Positions 9,281-16,896 are shown, counted from the first letter of the stretch. The stretch is 58,890 nt of DNA from Bacillus sp. 7884-1 (GCF_002272245.1 NZ_NPDD01000193.1:1-58890); one strand, 5' to 3'. The notes: generated by a model not told the origin, from the letters alone. Numbers and translations: made by a program.

Positions 9281-9287
9281 TACCACT
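9272..9287. promoter_or_regulatory. dre-type operator (NagR/YvoA, DasR class)
   Basis: Imperfect 16-bp palindrome reading AGTGGTATAGACCACT on the minus strand. It closely matches the TGGTCTAGACCA core bound by HutC/GntR-family amino-sugar regulators. The location over the -35 box suggests repression relieved by amino-sugar phosphates. The regulator gene is not in this window. Confidence 0.65.
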
Positions 9288-9435
9288 TAAGTCACATAAC
9301 AGGCGTTTCTACAGGTAAAAAGGATTACGCCATTAGCATTATTTTTTAAAATACATGACAAAAAAGTGAAATAATATTTCAACATTTAGCAGAATGCTGC
9401 TAATTCTATAAAGGATGTCATCCATAGCAATATTA
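9288..9435. other. Intergenic stretch with no recognised element
   Basis: AT-rich sequence between the dre-like operator and the first rpsI-type terminator copy. I see no gene, strong hairpin or repeat in it. Confidence 0.4.
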
Positions 9436-9482
9436 AAACATAAAAAAGACCCCCTCCAAATTGGTTGAGAGCCTTTGAAGTG
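9436..9482 (-). terminator. rpsI-type terminator, copy A
   Basis: It shares 19 identical bases (AAACATAAAAAAGACCCCC) with the terminator at 14982 and the TTGGTTGAGAGCCTTTGAAGTG segment with the copy at 10661. On the minus strand it ends the CapA-like gene. The stem is partly eroded (CTCC replaces CAACC). Confidence 0.65.
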
Positions 9483-9513
9483 ATGTAAAGATGAATTCAT
9501 TTATCCTCTTCGT

Positions 9514-10539
9514 CTAAAAAAATAAAACACCTTTATTAACATCGATCTCTTTTTTCAGTCCATTTAAATCGGAATTTGTATATAACTCCTGGATGGCCTT
9601 AAACGCATCTTCACCAGATAAATGCCGAGGTTGGAACTTAATTATTTTATTATTAGTATGGATTGGCCAAATCTCAGCCCTTATTAAACCATTTTCGTTA
9701 AAGTGTAAAGTTGTTGGAAACCCATAGGTAAGAGGGGATCGACCAGGAGTATTGAAAATAAAGTTTCCGACACTAAAAAAAACGGGGACACCCTCCAAAA
9801 CGCTCATTTTTTGATATTGATGGGATCCATGTCCGATGATAATATCAGCTCCGGCCTTAACAATCATTTTTGCCTGTAATAATTGCTCTTCTGTTACGGG
9901 TTGATAATTCTTTCCCCAATGGATGGACACAACAATAGTGTTTATCCCTATTTCTCTTAATGCCCTGATATCATTGTATACTGCATTTCTAGACAAAGCG
10001 GCTATACCACTATGAACATTAGAAGCGAAGTGTTGATATTTCTCCTGATATCTTTTCCTGTAGCTCATGTAATTTAAAAGAGCGACTTTAATATTACCTT
10101 TTCTTATAACGAGTGCTTTTCTTGATTCTTTTTTATTTCTTCCTGCACCAAGCGGAATCATCGAATTTTTTTCCAAGTACATAATGGTTTCTAATAAACC
10201 ATCATGTCCGTAATCAGTGGAATGATTATTTGCCAAAAAAAATATGTTGAACGCCTTTTGTTTAAATACATCAAGCACTAAAGGGGACATCTTATATATA
10301 TAATCTTTATCTGCCTCGATTTTTTTTGCAATTTGGCTGATAGGCGCCTCCAGATTAAGTGTCCGTACATCCGCTGAGCTGTATATTTGATCAATGTATT
10401 TAAAAGGATAGACATAACCATTTCTGTCCAATAATTTTTGTGCTGCATCACCTAACAAAGTATCTCCGCCAAAGAAAATACTCAGCTCCTTCGTGGAATC
10501 ATCAGAAACTTCGTATGTCATAGGTTTTATTATAGTCAA
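9514..10539 (-). CDS. CapA-family metallophosphatase-like protein
   Basis: Belongs to the PGA_cap/CapA family related to PgsA of poly-gamma-glutamate capsule systems. Conserved metal-site blocks are visible in order: FFGGDTLLGD, NLEAPIS, LANNHSTDYG, VSIHWGKNYQP and GHGSHQYQ. Unlike membrane-anchored PgsA/CapA it has no N-terminal signal or transmembrane segment, so it is probably cytoplasmic. The best start is a TTG at 10539, served by AGAGGGGAT; the ATG at 10521 has no ribosome binding site. At 341 residues it is near family length. It sits alone between two copies of the rpsI terminator, with no pgsB or pgsC beside it, so a capsule role should not be assumed. Confidence 0.8.
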   Translation of the reverse strand: MTIIKPMTYEVSDDSTKELSIFFGGDTLLGDAAQKLLDRNGYVYPFKYIDQIYSSADVRTLNLEAPISQIAKKIEADKDYIYKMSPLVLDVFKQKAFNIFFLANNHSTDYGHDGLLETIMYLEKNSMIPLGAGRNKKESRKALVIRKGNIKVALLNYMSYRKRYQEKYQHFASNVHSGIAALSRNAVYNDIRALREIGINTIVVSIHWGKNYQPVTEEQLLQAKMIVKAGADIIIGHGSHQYQKMSVLEGVPVFFSVGNFIFNTPGRSPLTYGFPTTLHFNENGLIRAEIWPIHTNNKIIKFQPRHLSGEDAFKAIQELYTNSDLNGLKKEIDVNKGVLFF

Positions 10540-10660
10540 TAGCTATCCCCTCTTAAAAGTTTTATATAGTAAGATTACTTAGCTTATGAGAAATAGCTTC
10601 ATTTAGTTCTTCCAAGATGAATTTAAGATGAAGAAAGGCATAAACTGATCGAAATAGGAT

Positions 10661-10702
10661 AAAAAAGACCCCCAACCATATTGGTTGAGAGCCTTTGAAG
10701 TG
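10661..10702 (-). terminator. rpsI-type terminator, copy B
   Basis: Stem CTCAACC / GGTTGGGG (minus strand) followed by TCTTTTTT. It lies directly after the duplicated rpsI 3' end and matches the terminator that follows the intact rpsI. Confidence 0.75.
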
Positions 10703-10709
10703 TTGAAGA

Positions 10710-10772
10710 TTAACGATTTGAGAACTGAGGAGCACGACGTGCACCTTTAAGACCGTATTTCTTACGCTCTTT
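10710..10772 (-). pseudogene. Duplicated 3' end of rpsI (att-like remnant)
   Basis: Sixty-three bases match 15037-15099, the end of the intact rpsI, at 62 positions. Read on the minus strand they encode [19 protein letters not shown] and a stop; the intact gene ends FSKR. Similarity stops abruptly at 10773. There is no start codon, so this is not a gene but a duplicated gene end. Confidence 0.9.
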
Positions 10773-10887
10773 TATGTGTGCATATCATATGAAGAAGCAC
10801 GAAATAAAATGACCCTTGTTAAATCAAGGTTTAGCTGCTTATTACTTCCTAAAATGAAAATGAAATAATATATCTTTATATATGTTT

Positions 10888-10909
10888 CGTGGTCAGAATG
10901 TGGTCAAAA
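10888..10909 (+). repeat. GTGGTCA direct repeats, left end of island
   Basis: Two tandem 11-mers, CGTGGTCAGAA and TGTGGTCAAAA. The same motifs recur at 14944-14972 at the other end of the island. Spacing and position resemble arm-type binding sites of phage-like tyrosine recombinases. Confidence 0.6.
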
Positions 10910-10911
10910 GA

Positions 10912-10945
10912 TGATACCTAATTTAAAGTTGGGTATCATTTTTTT
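10912..10945 (+). terminator. Intrinsic terminator in the island
   Basis: Stem TGATACC / GGTATCA, 13-base loop, then seven T. No gene now precedes it on the plus strand, so it may be the relict terminator of a lost gene such as an integrase. Confidence 0.7.
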
Positions 10946-11049
10946 AGACAATTAAAGTAAAATAACTAAAAAACCAAGCCTTTCATGGTCAGGGCATTGT
11001 TCACTAACAAGAACTCTCTAATGAATGTTCTTCAGCATAATAAAGAAGA

Positions 11050-11083
11050 AAGGCTCTGTTTAAAAGAAACAGAGCCTTTTTGT
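11050..11083 (+). terminator. Strong hairpin terminator upstream of the CsxC-like gene
   Basis: Stem AAAGGCTCTGTTT / AAACAGAGCCTTT with a 5-base loop and following T run. Its core (CTCTGTTT / AAACAGAG) is the same as in the terminator after the CsxC-like gene. Confidence 0.75.
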
Positions 11084-11223
11084 GCTTTCGTTCATCTGCC
11101 TATTTTTCCATTTTGGGAAAATGTCCTATTATAATAGCCTATTCTTTATGACAAACGCGGAATACATTAACAATATAAAAAGGAGTATGTATTCTAAATA
11201 TAATAAAGAAATGGGGTATTTTT

Positions 11224-12048
11224 ATGGGAAGTTGTGAATCAGAACATCATACAGAGCATCAACATCATTCCGTGCATCATCCCAAGCCAGAACACCCACC
11301 GGTCCCCGGAGGTCCATGTCCAATCGAATCAAAGGAACAAGTGCCATTAACGGTTATGGCCACTAACACAGTTAAGCACACTAGAACCCCAACAATTAAG
11401 GTTCCAGTTGTATTGGCAGAGCCAACACTTCAAATTGTGTTAGAGGCAGATATTAAACTTCATCCACCAGCAACAGAAATTAAAAGAGTGAAAAAAAATG
11501 TATTTCTAGATCAGGTTAAACTTGTCCCAGTTGCATTTACACGTATTGACAACACTGACTTTTTTAACGTGATAAGGGGTAAATTATTTGTAGCAGGGCA
11601 TATTCGCAAAGATATAGAATATGCTACGCATGATTGTAAGGGAACCCTTCAAGATCGAATTGCAGATGTTCCGTTTACTGGATTTGCAGACCTTAATGGT
11701 GACATCTGTGAGAACACCAACGGATTTATTTCATTCCCCATTATAGGTATTTCTGAAAGCGCCGAAGCTAATTTTGTTAATGATCGAACCATGTTAGATG
11801 CTCGCTTGGATAAAACTTTCTTTCAAAATCTTGTCAAATACAATCAACAGCCATTCGGTGAGTTAGTAGCTGCAAACTTCTTTGAACTTGATTTTTCACC
11901 AACCATGACACCTCCCAAGGGAACTTTTAGCAGGTTGAGAGAAAAAATCGTCTTTGACCTTACGGTAAAAGTATTACAAGTTCAACAATTCAGGATTATT
12001 GGTGCACAACAAATAATTCCTAAATCTTCTGGTCATCACCTCCCGTAA
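11224..12048 (+). CDS. His-rich CsxC-like spore-surface protein (putative)
   Basis: The 274-residue protein opens with a histidine-rich, proline-rich tail (eight His between residues 8 and 24) and has few cysteines (C4 and C32 near the start). From about residue 40 it is beta-rich. Residues 119-134 (GKLFVAGHIRKDIEYA) resemble the strand pattern of SPOCS/DUF3794-type and CsxC-like proteins found on spore coats and exosporia. No signal peptide is present, as expected for a protein made in the mother cell. The start at 11224 follows ATGGGGT. It is flanked on both sides by near-identical terminators, so it is probably monocistronic. The family call is from pattern memory, not a search; a metal-binding role for the His tail is inference. 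Confidence 0.55.
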   Translation: MGSCESEHHTEHQHHSVHHPKPEHPPVPGGPCPIESKEQVPLTVMATNTVKHTRTPTIKVPVVLAEPTLQIVLEADIKLHPPATEIKRVKKNVFLDQVKLVPVAFTRIDNTDFFNVIRGKLFVAGHIRKDIEYATHDCKGTLQDRIADVPFTGFADLNGDICENTNGFISFPIIGISESAEANFVNDRTMLDARLDKTFFQNLVKYNQQPFGELVAANFFELDFSPTMTPPKGTFSRLREKIVFDLTVKVLQVQQFRIIGAQQIIPKSSGHHLP

Positions 12049-12061
12049 GTCCGTAATCAAG

Positions 12062-12100
12062 AAAAAGGACTCTGTTTTTTTTAAACAGAGTCCTTTTCTT
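12062..12100 (+). terminator. Terminator of the CsxC-like gene
   Basis: Long stem AAAAGGACTCTGTTT / AAACAGAGTCCTTTT, 14 bp after the stop codon. It is followed by CTTT, so the T tract is mostly provided by the stem itself. Confidence 0.8.
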
Positions 12101-12166
12101 TACCGACATGATTGCGGTCTCCAAGGTGGAAGTCATGAATCACGAAGCAGTAAGTAGTAGTGGCTA

Positions 12167-12244
12167 GTTAACGAAAAGGTGTATACAGTGGAGCAGAATC
12201 TGAAGGAATCGGGCGGAATTGCGATAGAAGTGGATGAAGAGTGA
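12167..12244 (+). pseudogene. Possible remnant of a lost gene
   Basis: An open stretch without a start codon encodes VNEKVYTVEQNLKESGGIAI and then EVDEE before a stop. Its composition looks like a real protein C-terminus. A second short in-frame run (MIAVSKVEVMNHEAVSSSG, 12108-12164) just upstream lies in another frame. I cannot name the parent family. Confidence 0.3.
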
Positions 12245-12330
12245 CTTGTTTTTTCAAAATTAGGAAAACGTTAATTACACAATAAACGCCTTGCAGGATC
12301 CATGCAATCTTTGTCTGCATATTTTCCAAA

Positions 12331-12403
12331 TTTCTAATTTACATATCTTAAGTATTATGACAATTGTCCAAACAATTCGTGTCTTAAGAAAATATATTAG
12401 AAA
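12331..12403. repeat. Inverted repeat before the ATP-grasp gene
   Basis: The outer arms TTTCTAAT / ATTAGAAA and inner arms CTTAAG / CTTAAG are symmetrical about a centre holding ACAATTGT. It lies 84 bp before the ATP-grasp start in a 438-bp intergenic region with no clear sigma-A promoter. It could be an operator or an mRNA hairpin. CATATCTTA at 12342-12350 also fits the sigma-K -10 pattern CATANNNTA, but without an AC at the right spacing. Confidence 0.4.
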
Positions 12404-12486
12404 TGTAAGTTGTCTGTTTTATTACTCAACAAAAGAGTTAATACTAAATCCTTCATAAAACCATCCAAGAAAGGATAACAAAGCTT

Positions 12487-13713
12487 ATGCGAACCATTGT
12501 ATTTATTGAAACGAATAAATCAGGATCTAGTAGAGAGGCAATTAAAGCTGCAGAACGACTCGGCTATTTTACGGTGTTATTAACCAATAAAAAAAACTTC
12601 ATTCATCAAAGAACAGAATTTCCAGATGTCCATCAAATGATTTTAGTGGAATTATTTAACTATGACAAATTAAAAGAAAACATTATAAATCTGCAAAAAC
12701 AAGATAAACAAATAAAGTGCGTATTGAGTTTTGTACATTCTTACGTGTATTTAGCTGCAACCTTATCAGAAGAATTTTGTCCAAGTGTTGTATCAAGTGA
12801 TCCAATTTTTTTAATGGAAAATAAAATATTATGTCGTGACCTTCTCATAGACCTTCCAATTTCTCCTCATTATGCCGTTTATACTCCAGACCATTCCTTA
12901 GAGAATTTTATTGATAAACACAAGGGCTATTTACCTCTTATTGTAAAGGCCCCCACATCTGCCGGTTCAAAAGATGTTCTGTTGGCGAATGACGAGAACC
13001 AGTTGAAGCTGGCAATACAAAAATTACTAAACCATCGTGAACAGATTTTGCTGGAGGAGTATCTAGCTGGCCCCCAATATTTAATTGAAGTATTAGTACA
13101 TGATGGAAAAGTTCATATAATCGCAATTATCGAACAACAGATTACGTTTTTACAACGGTTTATTGTAACAGGATACTGTTTACTGCGTGATAACGAAAAA
13201 AGTTTATACGATAGTATCCTTGAGACAGTAACTTCCATCTTAAAGGTTTTTCAACTGAAAAATGGTGCCTGTCACTTAGAAATGCGCCTAGTAAATGGAT
13301 CGTGGAAATTAATTGAAATCAACCCAAGGATCTCAGGTGGTGCGATGAATCGAATCATTGAAGTCGGATATGGAATTAATTTAGTAGAGGAAACCATTCA
13401 ATTAATGTTAGGAAATGAGCCTTGTCTTACTAGAAAACACAGTAAGTATGTATATGCACATTATTTAACCGTGGATTCAAAAGGAGTATTAAATAAGGTA
13501 ACAGGGAAAAATCGCAGCTCTAACTATCCCGGTGTAGAAGAGGTGTATATAAAATCCCGAAAGGGACAGATATTACAACCGCCTTTATCAATGGGAGATC
13601 GATACGGATACATTTTAGCATCCTCCGATGTAAAAGATGAGGCGATAAGAATTGCCAAGAAAGCAGCTAGCGAGATACGTTTCAACCTTGCTCCAATTGT
13701 AAATACGGAGTGA
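12487..13713 (+). CDS. ATP-grasp carboxylate-amine ligase of unknown substrate
   Basis: A 408-residue ATP-grasp protein of the biotin-carboxylase-like group that includes L-amino-acid ligases (BacD type) and carnosine-synthase-like enzymes. The N-terminal Rossmann-like part (1-110) is followed by the ATP-binding lysine in LIVKAPTSAGS (K154), the acidic hinge EEYLAG (190-195) and the metal-binding set E265 (HLEMR), E277, N279 and R281 (EINPRISGG). All catalytic positions are present, so it should be active. The ATG at 12487 has only a distant AAAGGA. It is followed after 81 bp by a YheCD-type ATP-grasp gene in the same direction. The likely chemistry is ATP-dependent amide or peptide bond formation; the substrates are unknown. 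Confidence 0.75.
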   Translation: MRTIVFIETNKSGSSREAIKAAERLGYFTVLLTNKKNFIHQRTEFPDVHQMILVELFNYDKLKENIINLQKQDKQIKCVLSFVHSYVYLAATLSEEFCPSVVSSDPIFLMENKILCRDLLIDLPISPHYAVYTPDHSLENFIDKHKGYLPLIVKAPTSAGSKDVLLANDENQLKLAIQKLLNHREQILLEEYLAGPQYLIEVLVHDGKVHIIAIIEQQITFLQRFIVTGYCLLRDNEKSLYDSILETVTSILKVFQLKNGACHLEMRLVNGSWKLIEINPRISGGAMNRIIEVGYGINLVEETIQLMLGNEPCLTRKHSKYVYAHYLTVDSKGVLNKVTGKNRSSNYPGVEEVYIKSRKGQILQPPLSMGDRYGYILASSDVKDEAIRIAKKAASEIRFNLAPIVNTE

Positions 13714-13794
13714 AAAATCATGACTATTATATTCTAAGCAAAACCGTTCTTATTATATTTGATAAATAATTTGAGGAGCGGAGGAAAAAAGATA

Positions 13795-14823
13795 ATGACA
13801 CTAATTGGCATGCTTCATCATCGTGCAGATCCAAATAATGTAAAGAAAGCATATGCTTATGCCGCTGTAGCCAAAGCAGAAGGGGTAAACTTTTTTTACT
13901 TTACCCCAGGGAAGGTAAATATAAAACAGCAAATAATTTTAGGGAAAGCCTATGAAACTGGCCAGTGGATTGAAAAGGAATTTCCCTTTCCTGATGTCAT
14001 CTATAATGCAAGTTATCCAGTAAGTGATAAAGCCGAGCGAATCGTTGATTATTTGTTTGATAGGATTCCGTTTACAAGTCAATCTATTGGGAACAAATTA
14101 AGTGTATATAACAAAATTGAAAAGGCAAAAGAATTTAAACAATACCTTATTCCTTTTTCTAAATTAACTAATGATCAGATTTTTTATGACATGATCAAAC
14201 GTTATAAAAAAGTTATTATCAAACCATTAACTGGACATCAAGGTGGGAGCGTTGTTTTTATTGAAAATTATGAATCAAATCTTTACAAAATTAACGATTC
14301 GGGATTAGTATCATCTATTAATGAAAAACAATTGTTAACCTTGATATCCCATAAAATACTAGAACAAGATTACCTAGTTCAACAGTTTATTTCAAGTCAA
14401 ACAAATTCTGGTCATGTTTTTGATTTCCGATTGCATGTACAAAAAAATGGAGAAGGAAAATGGGTTATTACTTCTATTTATCCAAGGATCGGGCGGTTGG
14501 GGACCATAACATCTAATATGGGTAGTGGCGGTTATAGTACTTACCTGGATATATTTTTAAAAACAGAGTTTGGTGACTCTTGGTATGATATGAAAAGGTA
14601 TCTGGAACAGTTTGCGTTAAGTTTTTCAAATCATTTTGATTCTTTATATGACAGCGAATTGGATGAATTAGGAATTGATGTCGGAATTGATGAAAATCAA
14701 AAACTATGGCTATTTGAAGTAAATTGGAGGCCCGGTCCACCTAATATATATAATGTTGAATTAGATGTAGCTAAAAATACGATTCTGTATGCTAAATATT
14801 TAGCGGATACAAATAAACATTAA
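13795..14823 (+). CDS. YheC/YheD family ATP-grasp protein
   Basis: Matches the ATP-grasp YheCD family, whose B. subtilis members are spore-coat associated. The start at 13795 follows GGAGG; an upstream TTG is less likely. The 342 residues show the lysine K143 in VIIKPLTGHQGGS, then QQFIS, the DFRLHV block (from D210) and the metal site FEVNWRPGPP (E308, N310). The family motif YPRIGR is at about 229-234. It is probably co-expressed with the preceding ATP-grasp gene. Substrate and product are unknown; a role on the spore surface is inferred from the family and the CsxC-like neighbour. Confidence 0.8.
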   Translation: MTLIGMLHHRADPNNVKKAYAYAAVAKAEGVNFFYFTPGKVNIKQQIILGKAYETGQWIEKEFPFPDVIYNASYPVSDKAERIVDYLFDRIPFTSQSIGNKLSVYNKIEKAKEFKQYLIPFSKLTNDQIFYDMIKRYKKVIIKPLTGHQGGSVVFIENYESNLYKINDSGLVSSINEKQLLTLISHKILEQDYLVQQFISSQTNSGHVFDFRLHVQKNGEGKWVITSIYPRIGRLGTITSNMGSGGYSTYLDIFLKTEFGDSWYDMKRYLEQFALSFSNHFDSLYDSELDELGIDVGIDENQKLWLFEVNWRPGPPNIYNVELDVAKNTILYAKYLADTNKH

Positions 14824-14943
14824 ATCAAAACCTTTCAATCGTTAATTACATCACGTATTAAGGGTAAACCAAATAATACTGTATTTATTGTTAACGAAAA
14901 ATTGGTAGATTCTAAGTGGTATTTTGTTTCGTTTTGTGATCAA

Positions 14944-14972
14944 TGTGGTCAAAAATATTTTCGTGGTCAAAA
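14944..14972 (+). repeat. GTGGTCA direct repeats, right end of island
   Basis: TGTGGTCAAAA (14944-14954) and CGTGGTCAAAA (14962-14972) match the pair at 10888-10909. They lie 10 bp before the rpsI terminator, just inside the island end. Confidence 0.6.
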
Positions 14973-14981
14973 GCATTTTTT

Positions 14982-15024
14982 AAACATAAAAAAGACCCCC
15001 AACCAAAATGGTTGAGAGCCTTCC
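14982..15024 (-). terminator. rpsI terminator, copy C
   Basis: Minus-strand stem CTCAACC / GGTTGGGGG with a short loop and TCTTTTTT, 13 bp after the rpsI stop. It ends the ecfA-truA-rplM-rpsI transcription unit and is one of three copies in the window. Confidence 0.8.
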
Positions 15025-15036
15025 AAAGCTTGATAA

Positions 15037-15429
15037 TTAACGCTTTGAGAACTGAGGAGCACGACGTGCACCTTTAAGACCGTATTTCTTACGCTCTTTC
15101 ATACGTGGGTCACGTGTTAATAGTCCTGCACGCTTTAATGTTGGACGATATTCAGGATCAGCTAGAAGTAATGCGCGAGCAATACCGTGGCGGATTGCGC
15201 CAGCTTGACCAGTGTATCCACCGCCGCTTACGTTTACAAGAACATCGTAGCTGCCTGTTGTTTCAGTAGCAACTAATGGTTGGTTTACAACCATACGTAA
15301 AGCTGCAAATGGGATATATTCTTCGATGTCACGTCCGTTAATTGTAATTTTACCTGTACCTGGAACTAAGCGCACGCGTGCGACAGAGCTCTTACGACGA
15401 CCAGTACCAATATATTGAACTTGTGCCAA
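15037..15429 (-). CDS. rpsI: 30S ribosomal protein uS9
   Basis: Full-length 130-residue S9, whose C-terminal tail reaches the P-site tRNA anticodon. The tail ends [11 protein letters not shown], identical in form to B. subtilis. It follows rplM after 20 bp with a GGGAGGG ribosome binding site. The 3' end is the apparent insertion point of the neighbouring island, and the gene stays intact. Confidence 0.98.
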   Translation of the reverse strand: MAQVQYIGTGRRKSSVARVRLVPGTGKITINGRDIEEYIPFAALRMVVNQPLVATETTGSYDVLVNVSGGGYTGQAGAIRHGIARALLLADPEYRPTLKRAGLLTRDPRMKERKKYGLKGARRAPQFSKR

Positions 15430-15449
15430 GTTAATTCCCTCCCTCTTTA

Positions 15450-15887
15450 TTAACCGCGAAGTTCGTAAACTTCAGGTTGTTGTGCTTGGTGCGGATGTTC
15501 TGCGCCAGCATATACGTGTAATTTTTTGAAAGTTTGACGGCCAAGAGAATTTTTTGGAAGCATACCTTTAACAGCAAGCTCGATCATTTTCTCAGCATAG
15601 TTCGTACGCATTTCAAGAGCAGTTCTAGTCTTTAAACCACCTGGATGCATAGTGTGACGGTAGTAGATCTTGTCAGTTAATTTCTTACCAGTTAATTCTA
15701 CTTTAGAAGCGTTAAGAATGATAACATGATCACCAGTGTCAACATGTGGTGTAAAAGTTGGTTTATTTTTACCACGTAAGATTGCTGCTACTTCAGAAGC
15801 AAGACGTCCAAGAGTTTTGCCTTCAGCATCAATCACGTACCATTTACGCTCGATATTGTTGGCGTTAGCCATAAACGTTGTACGCAT
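15450..15887 (-). CDS. rplM: 50S ribosomal protein uL13
   Basis: An early-assembly 50S protein of 145 residues. The start at [16 protein letters not shown] matches the B. subtilis N-terminus and has AGGAGGGAA before it. It forms an operon with rpsI and is preceded by its own promoter and a structured leader. Confidence 0.98.
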   Translation of the reverse strand: MRTTFMANANNIERKWYVIDAEGKTLGRLASEVAAILRGKNKPTFTPHVDTGDHVIILNASKVELTGKKLTDKIYYRHTMHPGGLKTRTALEMRTNYAEKMIELAVKGMLPKNSLGRQTFKKLHVYAGAEHPHQAQQPEVYELRG

Positions 15888-15928
15888 GAATTTCCCTCCT
15901 AATTTAAATCCATTAAAGATTATTTTTT

Positions 15929-15993
15929 CGCACCATCATAAGTCGTTATCGTTCATTCTGTTCCGGGAATAAACGTTAACGCCATTGTGCGTC
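15929..15993 (-). ncRNA. L13 leader (autoregulatory mRNA structure)
   Basis: Minus-strand RNA folds with an outer stem CGCACAAT / ATGGTGCG and an inner stem CGTTAACGTT / AACGATAACG (one mismatch each) closed by a loop with TTCCCGGAACAG. Position and fold fit the Rfam L13 leader of Firmicutes, thought to bind L13 and repress rplM-rpsI. A second hairpin (CACGAT / ATCGTG) lies farther 5', near 16018-16048. Confidence 0.75.
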
Positions 15994-16074
15994 AATTTTT
16001 AAGTTCATATATTTTCAATCACGATGAAGACTTTCCGGGGCTTAATCGTGGGATTAAAAACACAACCATATAAT

Positions 16075-16103
16075 ATAATAAGTTCTTTTGAGCTAAAAGT
16101 CAA
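16075..16103 (-). promoter_or_regulatory. Promoter of rplM-rpsI
   Basis: TTGACT (16098-16103), 17-bp spacer, TATTAT (16075-16080) on the minus strand. It gives a leader of about 180 nt holding the L13 structure and makes rplM-rpsI partly independent of the ecf genes upstream. Confidence 0.75.
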
Positions 16104-16143
16104 GGAAATGTTACACCAGGTTGTGTTGTTAGTGAAATTTTAT

Positions 16144-16884
16144 TTAATAAAATACCTGCCAAAGATACAATCCTTGTCCTGGTGCGGTTTTTCCAGCACA
16201 GCGACGATCCCTTTTTTCGAGTATCTCTACTATTTCCTCTGATTTGCGCTTTCCAGAACCAACCTCAATTAAAGTTCCTACTAAAATTCTAACCATATTA
16301 TATAAAAAACCATTTCCGACAAAACGAAAGCTTACTTTCTCTTCATCCTGCAGAATCTCAATGGTTTCAATCGTTCGAACCTTATCTTCTACTTCCGTTC
16401 TTGCAGAACAAAAACTAGAAAAATCATGTGTCCCTAATAAATAAGCAGAAGCCTCTCTCATGGCTTCAAGATTTAAAGGATAAGGGTAGTGAAAGGCATA
16501 ATTCCTTTGGAATGGATCCCTTTTCGGTGATTGATTCAGATAATAACGGTATTCCTTTCCATTTGCATCAAATCGAGCATGAAAGGCAGGATCATCAGCC
16601 TCTTTAACACTTAGGACAGAAATATCTTCTGGCAGCATGGAATTTAATGCTAACTCCCACTTTTCCACAGGAAGCGATAACGGCGAATCAAAATGAATCA
16701 CCTGTCCCTTTGCATGGACCCCCGCATCCGTTCTTCCTGATGCTGAAATTTTCACAGAGCTGCCCTTATGCATTTTGGTTAATACAGCTTCTATTACACT
16801 TTGAACGGTCCGTTTCTTTGGCTGAACCTGATATCCTGAGAAACCAGAACCATCGTAGGAAATAATGCATTTATAGCGAATCAT
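16144..16884 (-). CDS. truA: tRNA pseudouridine(38-40) synthase TruA
   Basis: Makes pseudouridine at positions 38-40 of the tRNA anticodon arm. The catalytic Asp lies in [10 protein letters not shown] (about residues 50-59). Length is 246 residues, as in B. subtilis (247). It lies 12 bp after ecfT as in Bacillus, and is the last gene before the rplM promoter. Confidence 0.96.
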   Translation of the reverse strand: MIRYKCIISYDGSGFSGYQVQPKKRTVQSVIEAVLTKMHKGSSVKISASGRTDAGVHAKGQVIHFDSPLSLPVEKWELALNSMLPEDISVLSVKEADDPAFHARFDANGKEYRYYLNQSPKRDPFQRNYAFHYPYPLNLEAMREASAYLLGTHDFSSFCSARTEVEDKVRTIETIEILQDEEKVSFRFVGNGFLYNMVRILVGTLIEVGSGKRKSEEIVEILEKRDRRCAGKTAPGQGLYLWQVFY

Positions 16885-16896
16885 AATTTAGCTCCA

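Larger units (their letters stand above)
10773..11223. other. Left interior of the rpsI island, non-coding
   Basis: 450 bp without a credible gene. It holds GTGGTCA repeats (10888-10909) and two plus-strand terminators (10912-10945, 11050-11083). An integrase gene would be expected about here in an intact element, but no open frame of useful length remains. The last 110 bp are the upstream region of the CsxC-like gene. Confidence 0.5.
10710..15099. mobile_element. Island inserted at the 3' end of rpsI, bounded by rpsI direct repeats
   Basis: The element is delimited by the direct repeats 10710-10772 and 15037-15099, each followed on the minus strand by the rpsI terminator. Cargo genes (CsxC-like, ATP-grasp, YheCD) face the opposite way to the ribosomal operon. 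GTGGTCA repeats lie just inside both ends. Insertion at the 3' end of rpsI by tyrosine recombinases is known for the mecD resistance islands of Macrococcus. No integrase, relaxase or transposase remains here, so this is a defective or trans-mobilised element, or a fossil. The boundaries are visible; the mechanism is inferred. Confidence 0.65.

Noticed and set aside
10562..10744. 60-residue minus-strand reading frame across the rpsI fragment
   Set aside because: It is a frame-shifted reading of the duplicated rpsI end and terminator, with no ribosome binding site.
10773..11223. Integrase or transposase gene in the island
   Set aside because: No frame of useful length and no recombinase motif; only repeats and terminators remain.
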